A stretch of DNA of 64,000 nucleotides, taken from a virus. The position numbers were made by a program, and so were the translations under genes. The notes below the pieces were generated by a model that searched no databases, was not told the origin of the DNA, and saw only the letters and a list, made by a program, of their open reading frames with translations. Positions 28,050 through 35,890 of this stretch are shown one piece after another. How positions within the stretch are numbered: position 1 is the first letter of the stretch; every line of letters starts with the position of its first letter. Location: positions 35,020 to 99,019 of IMG/VR virus record IMGVR_UViG_3300025430_001199. One strand, 5' to 3'.

Positions 28050-28490
28050 ATGTCAGCAGGTATTTCAAGAGTTCACGGTTATGTCGTTGCACCAAGTCAA
28101 CGTCCATCAACACTAAGTTTCTTCAACCTACAAGTTAGCGGAAACTTAACAACAAGCGACGCTACAACAGCCAACGGTGCGTTAGATCAAATCTTCCGTA
28201 CAGCTTTGGACAGCTTTGCTACTGTTGGTTTAATCGGTACACCAACATATAACGGTACTACAGCAACCTATGTTAACTTTGCCATTGAAGACACAGGCGT
28301 TCTAAGTAGCGTAGCTGGTCAAACAGCTCCAAGCGGTCTAGGCCTAGGTTCTGTTGAAGGCACTACTGCTAGTACTGTAACAGCAGCTTTAACCGCTGCT
28401 GTTCAAGCACTAGGTACAGTTAACGGCTTCAACTTGTCTACAGCAACAGTATTCGCTGGTGTTGTTGCTACAACTAGCCCAACACTATAA
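28050..28490 (+). CDS. Probable abundant virion structural protein
   Basis: 146 aa, rich in Thr, Ala, Ser and Gly with almost no Cys, Trp or Lys. There is no signal peptide. It sits alone between a late-type promoter with an excellent ribosome site (AAAGGAGATATATT then ATG) and a strong terminator, the arrangement of a highly expressed late protein such as a decoration or tube-like protein. No family is recognised, so the structural role is inferred from composition and transcription unit. Confidence 0.6.
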   Translation: MSAGISRVHGYVVAPSQRPSTLSFFNLQVSGNLTTSDATTANGALDQIFRTALDSFATVGLIGTPTYNGTTATYVNFAIEDTGVLSSVAGQTAPSGLGLGSVEGTTASTVTAALTAAVQALGTVNGFNLSTATVFAGVVATTSPTL

Positions 28491-28511
28491 TCTAAACATT
28501 AGATTAAAAAT

Positions 28512-28537
28512 AAAGGGAGTTTTTAACTCCCTTTTTT
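28512..28537 (+). terminator. Intrinsic terminator
   Basis: AAAGGGAGTT (28512-28521) pairs perfectly with AACTCCCTTT (28525-28534), loop TTT, ending in a T-run. Confidence 0.9.
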
Positions 28538-28542
28538 ACGAC

Positions 28543-28550
28543 TATAAATA
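28543..28550 (+). promoter_or_regulatory. Late-type promoter box (exact TATAAATA)
   Basis: Directly after the terminator and 17 nt before the ATG of the 28568 gene. The cleanest late-promoter placement in the window. Confidence 0.7.
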
Positions 28551-28567
28551 TATTATATAGGTAGTTT

Positions 28568-28993
28568 ATGGACAGAATAGAAATACATACATTAGTTGAT
28601 ATTACCAACACGCAGGTCAATCGACCTAATCAAGGAAGTCAGCTGGAGTATGACCAAAATAGAAATTTTATTACACTAAGACAATGTGTGGAGTTGCGTA
28701 GTATTGTGTCCTACGATAATAAACCACAGTATGAAGAATGTGAAATAGATGGACTGGGATTTGGTAGCAGCTATAAAGGAAAACACCGTGTATGGTCTTT
28801 TGTGTTTAGTCCTGATCGTTCTTTTGTATATTTAGACAACGGTGATCCTATAGGTGGGCTAATAGAAGACATAGACGGTGTTCCGATCATTGTAAATTTA
28901 ACAGAAACTATAAATATAGCGAAGGCAATTTTCGATTGTAAGAACGTTGCTACTAAAAACACAATCATCAAGGCTCATTTAGGCACAACTTAA
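28568..28993 (+). CDS. Conserved T4-like phage protein, unknown
   Basis: 141 aa with no membrane segment, predicted alpha/beta. It has motifs such as DITNTQVNRPNQGSQLEYDQ, FITLRQCVELRS and SYKGKHRVWSFVF. Proteins of this type accompany structural genes in marine and freshwater T4-like phages, but I know no assigned function. It begins a co-directional run (28568-30360) behind an exact late-type box. Confidence 0.65.
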   Translation: MDRIEIHTLVDITNTQVNRPNQGSQLEYDQNRNFITLRQCVELRSIVSYDNKPQYEECEIDGLGFGSSYKGKHRVWSFVFSPDRSFVYLDNGDPIGGLIEDIDGVPIIVNLTETINIAKAIFDCKNVATKNTIIKAHLGTT

Positions 28994-29030
28994 GGCAATC
29001 CGTACTACACCAACTGAAGGAGTGAATAAA

Positions 29031-29270
29031 ATGGCCAATGGTCAAATAATTGATATAGAAAAAACAAATTTAGAAGCGCATGTAGACTTATGTGCTCAAC
29101 GTTATGACAATCTTGACAAGCGATTAACTTCTATTGAAGGAAAGTTTGGCGATCTTAAAAAACTAATCGAAGACGGCCACAACAGCATGGCCAAAGTTAT
29201 CATTGGTACCGCCGGCACTATCATTACTGGTATTATCGGTGTTCTTGTCATGATATTACAAAAGCATTAA
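29031..29270 (+). CDS. Coiled-coil protein with C-terminal membrane anchor (XhlA-like)
   Basis: 79 aa from ATG 29031, which has AAGGAG 9 nt upstream; a GTG at 29022 lies too close to that site. Residues 10-50 form an amphipathic coiled coil (QRYDNLDKRLTSIEGKFGDL), and residues about 55-76 form one membrane helix (VIIGTAGTIITGIIGVLVMI). The layout matches haemolysin XhlA-type phage proteins that act with holins in lysis. It could equally be a membrane-bound structural accessory. Confidence 0.6.
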   Translation: MANGQIIDIEKTNLEAHVDLCAQRYDNLDKRLTSIEGKFGDLKKLIEDGHNSMAKVIIGTAGTIITGIIGVLVMILQKH

Positions 29271-29271
29271 T

Positions 29272-29715
29272 ATGAAAATCAGAGAATTAGTTGAACAAAC
29301 ATTACCTCAGGCTACCAATACCACTCCTGGTAATGTTGTAGGACCTGTACCAGCCGGCGGCAAACCCAGTGGTGATAGCCCTATTCCTAATACAGAACCA
29401 AAACCCAATACTTCTAATACTCCAAAGACAACTCAACCTACTGGTTTTGCCCCAAGTACTAAAGCACCCAGTGCTCCTACCACAGTTCCTCCACAACCTC
29501 AGCAACAAGTGGGACAGGCTACAAGTCAACCTATTCAACCACAGTCTACTCAACCAGAAGCCGAAGATGCTGAAACCCAACAACCTGGTCAACAGCCAGC
29601 AACAGTTCAAGATTTACAAACACAAATGGGTAACTTAATGGCCAAGTTACGCCAAATACAAGGCCAGGAACCTCCTCCAGAAACATTAAATCCACAACCG
29701 GGAGTATCGGGATGA
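29272..29715 (+). CDS. Pro/Gln/Thr-rich disordered protein with capsid-targeting-like leader
   Basis: 147 aa. The start MKIRELVEQTLPQ includes L6-V-E8, which fits the L/I-x-E prohead protease rule. Residues 14-110 are Pro/Gln/Thr/Ser-rich and disordered; a short amphipathic helix (VQDLQTQMGNLMAKLRQIQG) lies near the C terminus. Composition and leader resemble the protein at 23918. Possibly an internal head protein; no domain is recognised. Its stop overlaps the next ATG. Confidence 0.6.
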   Translation: MKIRELVEQTLPQATNTTPGNVVGPVPAGGKPSGDSPIPNTEPKPNTSNTPKTTQPTGFAPSTKAPSAPTTVPPQPQQQVGQATSQPIQPQSTQPEAEDAETQQPGQQPATVQDLQTQMGNLMAKLRQIQGQEPPPETLNPQPGVSG

Positions 29716-29921
29716 AAATCCATCAACTCCTATCAGGCATAAGTTTACCTGTAACCAATGAAGAACAACACTTCATTGAACATCATGACAACGGCATTAA
29801 AATCAGTAGTCTTGATGAGCACGATCACTGGCTTGCTCAAAGTCTTGTTCGTAAGGGTGTATATACTATAAGTAAAGATAACAATACTTTAGTTAAAAAC
29901 ATCAATGAAAACAATACCTGA
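29712..29921 (+). CDS. Small protein, unknown
   Basis: 69 aa, start overlapping the previous stop (GGATGA). The leader MKIHQLLSGIS is like the neighbouring capsid-targeting-like starts but lacks an L/I-x-E site nearby. The remainder (EHHDNGIKISSLDEHDHWLAQSLVRKG) resembles small single-domain phage proteins. The 3' end overlaps the next gene by 17 nt. Function unknown. Confidence 0.55.
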   Translation: MKIHQLLSGISLPVTNEEQHFIEHHDNGIKISSLDEHDHWLAQSLVRKGVYTISKDNNTLVKNINENNT

Positions 29922-30360
29922 AGAACTTTACAAACGAATACAAAAAATCAGCGAAGAAGTCAAACAAGATCTTCGTCGCAAAGGTCTTGTAGTTCCTGTC
30001 AAACAGGATGACGGTTCTATAACAGTGGGAACATATACTATTGTAAAAGATCCTAATGGGTATACAATATTAGACTTCTGTGACGAAGAAGTAGTAACAG
30101 GCATTAACTTGCCACAAACTGCCATTATTGTTGCTAATAAACTAGCCCTTGGATATTACAAAGATACTAAGTTATTAGAAGAAGATAAACGTTACGGATT
30201 TGCTGAGTTTGAAGAGAAACTATACAAACGTGCCATGTTGAATAAAAGTATCGAGAAATTTGATATTTTTTTATCCAAGCACAGCATAGCACACTACAAA
30301 AAACAAGAGCATAAAAAGACCATCATTAATAGTTTCGAGAAACTTATCAAACTGGTATAA
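29905..30360 (+). CDS. Conserved T4-like phage protein, unknown
   Basis: 151 aa, soluble and mixed alpha/beta. The features ITVGTYTIVKDPNGYTILDF, then LPQTAIIVANKLALG, and a basic C-terminal helix are seen. I recall similar proteins in aquatic T4-like genomes, without a function. It starts inside the preceding gene (17 nt overlap), and its stop is part of a TATAAATA box serving the next gene. Confidence 0.6.
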   Translation: MKTIPEELYKRIQKISEEVKQDLRRKGLVVPVKQDDGSITVGTYTIVKDPNGYTILDFCDEEVVTGINLPQTAIIVANKLALGYYKDTKLLEEDKRYGFAEFEEKLYKRAMLNKSIEKFDIFLSKHSIAHYKKQEHKKTIINSFEKLIKLV

Positions 30361-30363
30361 ATA
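30356..30363 (+). promoter_or_regulatory. Late-type promoter box (exact TATAAATA)
   Basis: Contains the stop codon of the 29905 gene and lies 27 nt before the ATG at 30391. Confidence 0.6.
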
Positions 30364-30390
30364 ACATTAACCAATTTTCTGGAACTCAAT

Positions 30391-31902
30391 ATGAAAACTA
30401 CCGATTTTAACAAACCTGTCACAAGCACTTTATTAGAAACTAATCTAGAAAAGCAGTTTGGTTCCAAGGTTAATTTAAACAAGTACAATCGCGAACAGTT
30501 GGAAGACTTTCGTAATAAGTTGCGTACCCGTATTTTTCAACAAGAAGGATCAGCAAAGATCAATGATTTGTTGACCAATGAGACTTACCAAAAAGACAAA
30601 GCAATGTTAGAATTGCTAAACACAAGGATTAAAGAAATGCTAGGCGAACAAATGAAACAACTACGCGACAAGATCGACCAACTTAACGAAAACAAAAAAG
30701 ATGTTAAGACCACAAAGAAGCCAAAGGGTGCTAAACCAGACTTCCTAGATCTAGACAAAGATGGCAACAAAACAGAGCCAATGAAAAGTGCTGCTAAGAG
30801 TGCTAAAGTAAAAGAAACTATCAAGAAAGATAAAAAAGAATTAGAAGGTAATGCCTTTGGCAAAGCAGTTCGTGATGCTAAAAAAGATGGTGTTCAACCT
30901 GGCGAAAAAATCAAAGTCGGTGGTAAAGAATATGATGTCAAAGAAAACTTTGACGGTGATCGTAATGCTGATCAAGATACTCCTAGCCGCTTCAACAAGA
31001 AGAAAACATCTACTGGTACAGTACACACTAAAAAGTCAAAAGAGTTTGATAAAGACTCCAGCGATAGCGGTAAAAAAGATACTAGCCACCTACAAGGTAT
31101 GTTAGGCGGTGCTCCTAAAGCTGCGGTCAAAGGCCGTGTACACAAGATGAAGGAAGGCATGAAGCATCCTAAGGACTGTGATTGCAAAGAGTGCATGGGT
31201 ACATTTGAAGGTAAAGACGAAGGCAAACCAGGTAAGAACTTTGCCAAGATTGCTAAGTCAGCAGGCAAGCGTTATGGCAGCAAGGCAGCAGGTGAACGTG
31301 TAGCCGGTGCTGTTCGTGCTAAACTAGCCAAGCAAGGTAAGTTAGAAGAAAGCCAATATAAACACAATGTTCGTTTTGTAAATGAAAGTCTTGCTTTCTT
31401 GTTAATGGAAGACGAAGAAGCCAAAGCCAAGACAATCACAGCCGCTGGCGACATTGTTAACGATTATACAAGTTGGATGCAACGTGTTGGTCAATACCAA
31501 ACCAAGGCTATCATTGAACTAGCTGATAGTATTCGTGCCGACTTTGGTCAAGCAGAAGCCGAAGCATTTAAACAAACAGTTGCTCCAGCTCTAAGTGCTA
31601 CACTAGAAACATTGACACAACAACGTGAAGCTATCAGCAATGCTGTTGCTGCTCTAGCTGGCGGCGCTGCTCCTGCAGAACCAATGGGTACTGATCCAAT
31701 GGATACAGGAATGGAACCAGGTGTTGATATGAGCGCCCCAGATGATATGAATCCAGAACCAGCAGGTGACGAGTTTGGTGCAAGTGATGCAGCCGTTGGC
31801 GGTGATGTAACTGCCGGACGTGAAATGCGCGAAAGCCGTGAAGTTCGTCGTGCTCGAAAACTACAAGAAGCACATAGCATTATTGCTCGACTAGCAAAAT
31901 GA
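30391..31902 (+). CDS. Large charged structural protein, possible prohead core/scaffold
   Basis: 503 aa, very Lys/Asp/Glu-rich. An N-terminal coiled-coil region (to about residue 105) is followed by KKPKGAKPDFLDLDKDGNKT, a Ca-binding-like or spacer motif repeated in T4-like phage structural proteins. A basic middle (KVGGKEYDVKEN, HPKDCDCKECMG) contains C-x-C-x2-C cysteines. An acidic and Ala/Met/Pro-rich C-terminal third contains long helices. It could be a prohead core component or an internal DNA-binding head protein. An exact late-type box precedes it. Confidence 0.55.
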   Translation: MKTTDFNKPVTSTLLETNLEKQFGSKVNLNKYNREQLEDFRNKLRTRIFQQEGSAKINDLLTNETYQKDKAMLELLNTRIKEMLGEQMKQLRDKIDQLNENKKDVKTTKKPKGAKPDFLDLDKDGNKTEPMKSAAKSAKVKETIKKDKKELEGNAFGKAVRDAKKDGVQPGEKIKVGGKEYDVKENFDGDRNADQDTPSRFNKKKTSTGTVHTKKSKEFDKDSSDSGKKDTSHLQGMLGGAPKAAVKGRVHKMKEGMKHPKDCDCKECMGTFEGKDEGKPGKNFAKIAKSAGKRYGSKAAGERVAGAVRAKLAKQGKLEESQYKHNVRFVNESLAFLLMEDEEAKAKTITAAGDIVNDYTSWMQRVGQYQTKAIIELADSIRADFGQAEAEAFKQTVAPALSATLETLTQQREAISNAVAALAGGAAPAEPMGTDPMDTGMEPGVDMSAPDDMNPEPAGDEFGASDAAVGGDVTAGREMRESREVRRARKLQEAHSIIARLAK

Positions 31903-32252
31903 GATTGTTTGAAGTAGATCAAGGATCTGCTAGAGAAGTTCTAGCAGTTCTTCAAGGCCTTGCTAATATGGATGGACAAACTAGTGAAATCCCATTCAAG
32001 GCTGTTCTAAATATCATTCGTCCATTTGCTTTGGGTATTGCTACTCCCGATGGTCTAATTGCTTTAAAAAATAATATTGATCCGCAAGGTGATGTTATTC
32101 AGGATATCAAAGATGACGGTACTGTTATCTTAAAAACAACTACTCAGGATCCCAATGCTGAGCCCCAAGATACTGCTGCCCCAAAAGCAGGTAACGGTGG
32201 CCCTAGTATAGACAGTATGGCTGCTCATAACGCCAAAACGGCATTTAAATAA
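31899..32252 (+). CDS. Small protein with capsid-targeting-like leader, unknown
   Basis: 117 aa, ATGA overlap with the scaffold-like gene, so translation is coupled. The start MRLFEVDQGSARE contains L3-F-E5, a possible prohead protease site. A folded-looking region (FKAVLNIIRPFALGIATPDG) is followed by an acidic, disordered tail. No family is recognised. Confidence 0.55.
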   Translation: MRLFEVDQGSAREVLAVLQGLANMDGQTSEIPFKAVLNIIRPFALGIATPDGLIALKNNIDPQGDVIQDIKDDGTVILKTTTQDPNAEPQDTAAPKAGNGGPSIDSMAAHNAKTAFK

Positions 32253-32281
32253 TTGTATTAATAGGTCATATGTGTTATAAT
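32253..32281 (+). promoter_or_regulatory. Sigma70-like promoter giving a leaderless transcript
   Basis: TTGTAT (32253-32258), 17 nt, TATAAT (32276-32281), then 7 nt to the ATG at 32289. The expected transcription start coincides with the start codon. Confidence 0.65.
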
Positions 32282-32288
32282 TAACAAT

Positions 32289-33017
32289 ATGACTTTAACT
32301 TTTACTCCCCCTCCATTCGTAGAACGATTCCAATATAAAAACTGTAAGCAGGTTAATGATCCTGTTACAAAAAAACGTGTCTACCAAACTCCAGACGGAG
32401 AATCTTTACCCAGTGTAACAACCATTCTTAGTGCCATGAAAGACATGACACATTTGAATGAATGGAAAAAACGGGTGGGCGAAGCCAACGCCGCACAGAT
32501 TACCAAAGAAGCCAGTGGTGTTGGTACTGCTATGCATGCCAACTTGGAACGTTTTATTGTAGGTGAACAACGCCAACCCGGAAATAACCCTGTACATGTA
32601 CAAGCCAATAAAATGGCTGATGTTATTATTGAAAATGGTCTAAGCAAAATGGACGAAATTTGGGCCATGGAACAAAGCCTATACTTCCCGGGACTATATA
32701 GCGGAACTACTGACCTAGTGGGCGTATATCAAGGCAAGCCCGCAGTTTGCGATTATAAACAAACCAATAAGCCTAAGAAAGAAGAATGGGTTGAAGATTA
32801 TTACCTACAACTCATGGCCTATATTCTAGCACACAACGAAGTATATGGAACAGATATCCGTGAAGGACATATCTTTATGTGCTCTAGGGATTTTCAATAT
32901 CAACAGTTTACATTGAAACCTGAAGATTTTAATAAATGGCAAGATGCTTGGTTAAAGAAAGTCGAAGAGTACTACACCATAGGTCTACAGGGCTACCGAC
33001 AGTTGCTCACACAGTAA
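32289..33017 (+). CDS. PD-(D/E)XK exonuclease (RecB/MGME1-like)
   Basis: 242 aa. Nuclease core: GTTD142 (motif II, metal ligand), CD155-Y-K157 (motif III, D-x-K) and Q174-x3-Y178 (motif IV, in YYLQLMAYILAH), in the order and spacing of RecB-family and mitochondrial MGME1-type exonucleases common in T4-like aquatic phages. Upstream a PSVTTILSAM motif and H/E residues form the entry region. It probably degrades single-stranded DNA ends in recombination or host DNA breakdown. It has no ribosome-binding site; the promoter places the mRNA start at the ATG. Confidence 0.85.
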   Translation: MTLTFTPPPFVERFQYKNCKQVNDPVTKKRVYQTPDGESLPSVTTILSAMKDMTHLNEWKKRVGEANAAQITKEASGVGTAMHANLERFIVGEQRQPGNNPVHVQANKMADVIIENGLSKMDEIWAMEQSLYFPGLYSGTTDLVGVYQGKPAVCDYKQTNKPKKEEWVEDYYLQLMAYILAHNEVYGTDIREGHIFMCSRDFQYQQFTLKPEDFNKWQDAWLKKVEEYYTIGLQGYRQLLTQ

Positions 33018-33018
33018 G

Positions 33019-33026
33019 CATAAATA
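33019..33026 (+). promoter_or_regulatory. Late-type promoter box
   Basis: CATAAATA just after the exonuclease stop codon and 22 nt before the ATG of the beta-helix tail gene. Confidence 0.6.
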
Positions 33027-33048
33027 TCCTTATACAGAGGATATTTAG

Positions 33049-35409
33049 ATGCCGATTATTGAAATTGCCAAAATACAAGTTAGACGCGGCACCGAATTAG
33101 GTGCCAACAATGGTGTGCCGCAACTAGCACCAGGTGAGTTTGCTTGGGCTGTAGATACACAAAACTTATACATTGGTAAGAGACAATATGAAGATGGTGT
33201 CTTTACTGGGGCTAGTGATGATAGTAACACACGTATTCTGACAGAAAAGGATTTAAATTCTATTCTGACAATGGCATCTCAGAATTTAACAATCACTAAT
33301 CTAAATACAAGTTCTTATAGATTTAAAGGTAATTTAGGCGCTGATAACTTAACCTACGGGATTGCGACCAATAACGGCAAGGCCCAAACACTGGCAACTA
33401 CATCTAGTTATGGTGTTTATACTAAACTGGATAACTTTGTTAGTATAACAGATTTTGCTCCGGGCGGCATATGGCCTCCATTAAACAACGATATTACCAT
33501 AGCACTACAAAATGCTATAGGTATAACCGGCGGTCCTTTACAAACTGGTGGTGGTGTTGTTTTTCAAACTACTGGAACCGATGGTCCTACCGCATTGGGA
33601 CCTTATAGCATTAAAATACCACCAGGTCAATGGGCATTAAGTAGCCCTGTATTTCTTCCACCGTATACATCACTAGTAGGCGAAGGTTCTGCTATGACAG
33701 TGCTGACCGCTACTAATATGATTGGTTATAATGGCGCATTGTTCCAAACAGTAGACTCCACAGGAACTACATTCAGTCAAGGTATGAATTTAAGTCCAGC
33801 ATCTGTGCCTAGATCTATTAAACTAAAAGGCATGACTATTCAACCGCCTAATCAAAATCCCTATGGCGGCACATTGTTAAGTTTAGATAATGCTCAAGAT
33901 GTAACCATTGACGATGTTTATTTTGGTAATCCTTTAAGTACTACTTCTACATCTAGTATTACAGCTATTCAAATACGCAGTAGCCAACCAGTTATAACAG
34001 ATGTCACAATCTCTGTGCTTAAAAATATCAAGATCAATAACTGTACATTCCAAGGGTTAACAACTGGTATCATAAGTACAGGTACCATTGATAAGTTTTC
34101 TATTACAGGAAATAAATTCAGTTGGTTGAATAACGGTGTTGTTACATCTGCACCGTCAGGCAATGCTTGGGGTATCAACGGAAATGTAGAAAACAATATG
34201 TTTGAGTATATTAGTGCCGAGGCCATGATTATTGGTACTTCCACTAATGCTGTACAGTCTTATGTTTCTAGTGCGTTTAACTCGTTTGTTAATGTAGGTA
34301 ATAACTTCCAAAGTGACACAACTCAAACTAATAATATTATCACTGTTAATGACAAAGGATTCCAGTCACATCATGATTATTTTGATAGACTAGTTAATAG
34401 TTCGGGAATAAATCCATTGACTGCAACACCTTCTGGAAAATATCAATATCCTTTAATATCCGCTAACTCGATAATGCGTAGTGGAACTACATTTAAGAAA
34501 ACGATTCCAGGAAATACTGGTATAGTCAGTGTTCTCAGAATACCAATGACTGCTAACTCACAAGTTGCAACAATGAACTATAATGCATATAACGCCAATA
34601 TGTCTAGGCAAGGACAGTTGGTTATGAGTATATCCACAGCAGGTTCTACAACAATACCTGATGGATTTGCTTCGGTAACAGACAAATATCAGTTTGAAGA
34701 AAATACTGCTGGAACTTCTCCTTACTTAAAATTTACCACTAATCTATTCTATTCGCAACAAGGTATTATAGCTCAAGGAGGATTCTTCTATCCATGGGGA
34801 ACCCTTAACTCTAGTGGATTGGTTGCCGGCAACACTTCTACCCAGTTTAATTGGCAAAATGGTACAAGTACATACATTATTCCGGGAACTACTAAAATAA
34901 CCTTTGAATCACCAACTGCACCGTTTAACGGATCTTATACAGCTACCGTTAACACATTTACTGTAACTAATGGTATTGCTACTATTCAACTTGATACAAC
35001 TGCAACAACATCTGTTGGAGGATTAACCACAGTTATATTTTCAAATGGTACCGCATCGTGGTCTTCAACAACTGTTAATTCTTATGTATTTTCTACTGCT
35101 CAAGACCCTAGTATTGAAATACTATCAACACAAACAGTTACCTATACCACATCAAGTTTGTTACAACCTTATATCTATAAAAATGGTGATTTAACTAAGA
35201 AATATTTGGTAACAACATCGTCTTATATTTCTACATTATCTTCATATGTGTTATACTTTACTACAACTGGTACAGTTTCTTTTGATATTCAAGATATAGT
35301 AGATGTACAAATAGCTAATAGTAACTTTTCAAACTATGTTGAATTAACAGCCATAAATGTAGACACAGTTCCTACATCAGTGGAAGTAGATCTAACCTTA
35401 ATGAATTAA
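33049..35409 (+). CDS. Tail spike or fibre with beta-helix domain
   Basis: 786 aa. The N terminus (IAKIQVRRGTELG...VPQLAPGEFAWAVDTQNLYIG) is a widespread phage tail attachment motif. Residues about 130-430 repeat the N-x-T/F-x-G and IKINNCTFQG, ITGNKFSWLNNG ladder typical of a right-handed parallel beta-helix as in pectate-lyase-like tail spikes. The C-terminal 350 residues are Thr/Ser-rich beta sheet. The fold could be a depolymerase or a passive receptor binder; no catalytic residues can be assigned by eye. Confidence 0.7.
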   Translation: MPIIEIAKIQVRRGTELGANNGVPQLAPGEFAWAVDTQNLYIGKRQYEDGVFTGASDDSNTRILTEKDLNSILTMASQNLTITNLNTSSYRFKGNLGADNLTYGIATNNGKAQTLATTSSYGVYTKLDNFVSITDFAPGGIWPPLNNDITIALQNAIGITGGPLQTGGGVVFQTTGTDGPTALGPYSIKIPPGQWALSSPVFLPPYTSLVGEGSAMTVLTATNMIGYNGALFQTVDSTGTTFSQGMNLSPASVPRSIKLKGMTIQPPNQNPYGGTLLSLDNAQDVTIDDVYFGNPLSTTSTSSITAIQIRSSQPVITDVTISVLKNIKINNCTFQGLTTGIISTGTIDKFSITGNKFSWLNNGVVTSAPSGNAWGINGNVENNMFEYISAEAMIIGTSTNAVQSYVSSAFNSFVNVGNNFQSDTTQTNNIITVNDKGFQSHHDYFDRLVNSSGINPLTATPSGKYQYPLISANSIMRSGTTFKKTIPGNTGIVSVLRIPMTANSQVATMNYNAYNANMSRQGQLVMSISTAGSTTIPDGFASVTDKYQFEENTAGTSPYLKFTTNLFYSQQGIIAQGGFFYPWGTLNSSGLVAGNTSTQFNWQNGTSTYIIPGTTKITFESPTAPFNGSYTATVNTFTVTNGIATIQLDTTATTSVGGLTTVIFSNGTASWSSTTVNSYVFSTAQDPSIEILSTQTVTYTTSSLLQPYIYKNGDLTKKYLVTTSSYISTLSSYVLYFTTTGTVSFDIQDIVDVQIANSNFSNYVELTAINVDTVPTSVEVDLTLMN

Positions 35410-35412
35410 TAA

Positions 35413-35835
35413 ATGTTTAATCGGTCAACAGACGATAGAATATCGTCTTGGGCTCAGTTTCGCGCCCAGTTAGAAACTTGCGAACAACCATTACAATGTG
35501 TGATTGACTTTTGGCGTGATGCACCATACATACCATACAATCACAACATTGATCAATTCAATCGTAAATCATGGCCAACACCGTGGGACATTATTGTGGA
35601 GAATCATTACGATGACTTCACAAAGGCCCTAATGATGGCATATTCGCTCAAATATACAGAGAAGTTTAAAAATTCTGTAATAGAACTGCGTAGTCTCGTA
35701 GACAATGCTAGAAAAACATACTATAATATAGTTTGTGTAGACGGAGAATGGGCTATAAACTACAAAGATAATGAGCCCTTTGCCCTTAAAGATATACCCG
35801 AGTCGTTTTTGGTAGAAAATATTATCGAACTTTGA
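35413..35835 (+). CDS. Conserved T4-like phage protein, unknown
   Basis: 140 aa, soluble and Trp/Tyr-rich. It contains DFWRDAPYIPYNHNIDQFNR and WPTPWDIIVENHYDDFTKAL, typical of a protein seen near tail and nrd genes in aquatic T4-like phages. I know no assigned function. It starts 3 nt after the beta-helix gene and shares its transcription unit. Confidence 0.65.
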   Translation: MFNRSTDDRISSWAQFRAQLETCEQPLQCVIDFWRDAPYIPYNHNIDQFNRKSWPTPWDIIVENHYDDFTKALMMAYSLKYTEKFKNSVIELRSLVDNARKTYYNIVCVDGEWAINYKDNEPFALKDIPESFLVENIIEL

Positions 35836-35842
35836 GTTGGTT

Positions 35843-35850
35843 GGTAAATA
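35843..35850 (+). promoter_or_regulatory. Late-type promoter box (weak match)
   Basis: GGTAAATA, 40 nt before the nrdA ATG. Confidence 0.35.
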
Positions 35851-35890
35851 TCTTCCTCGACACATTTAAGAAGGTTAGTTAAAACAATAT

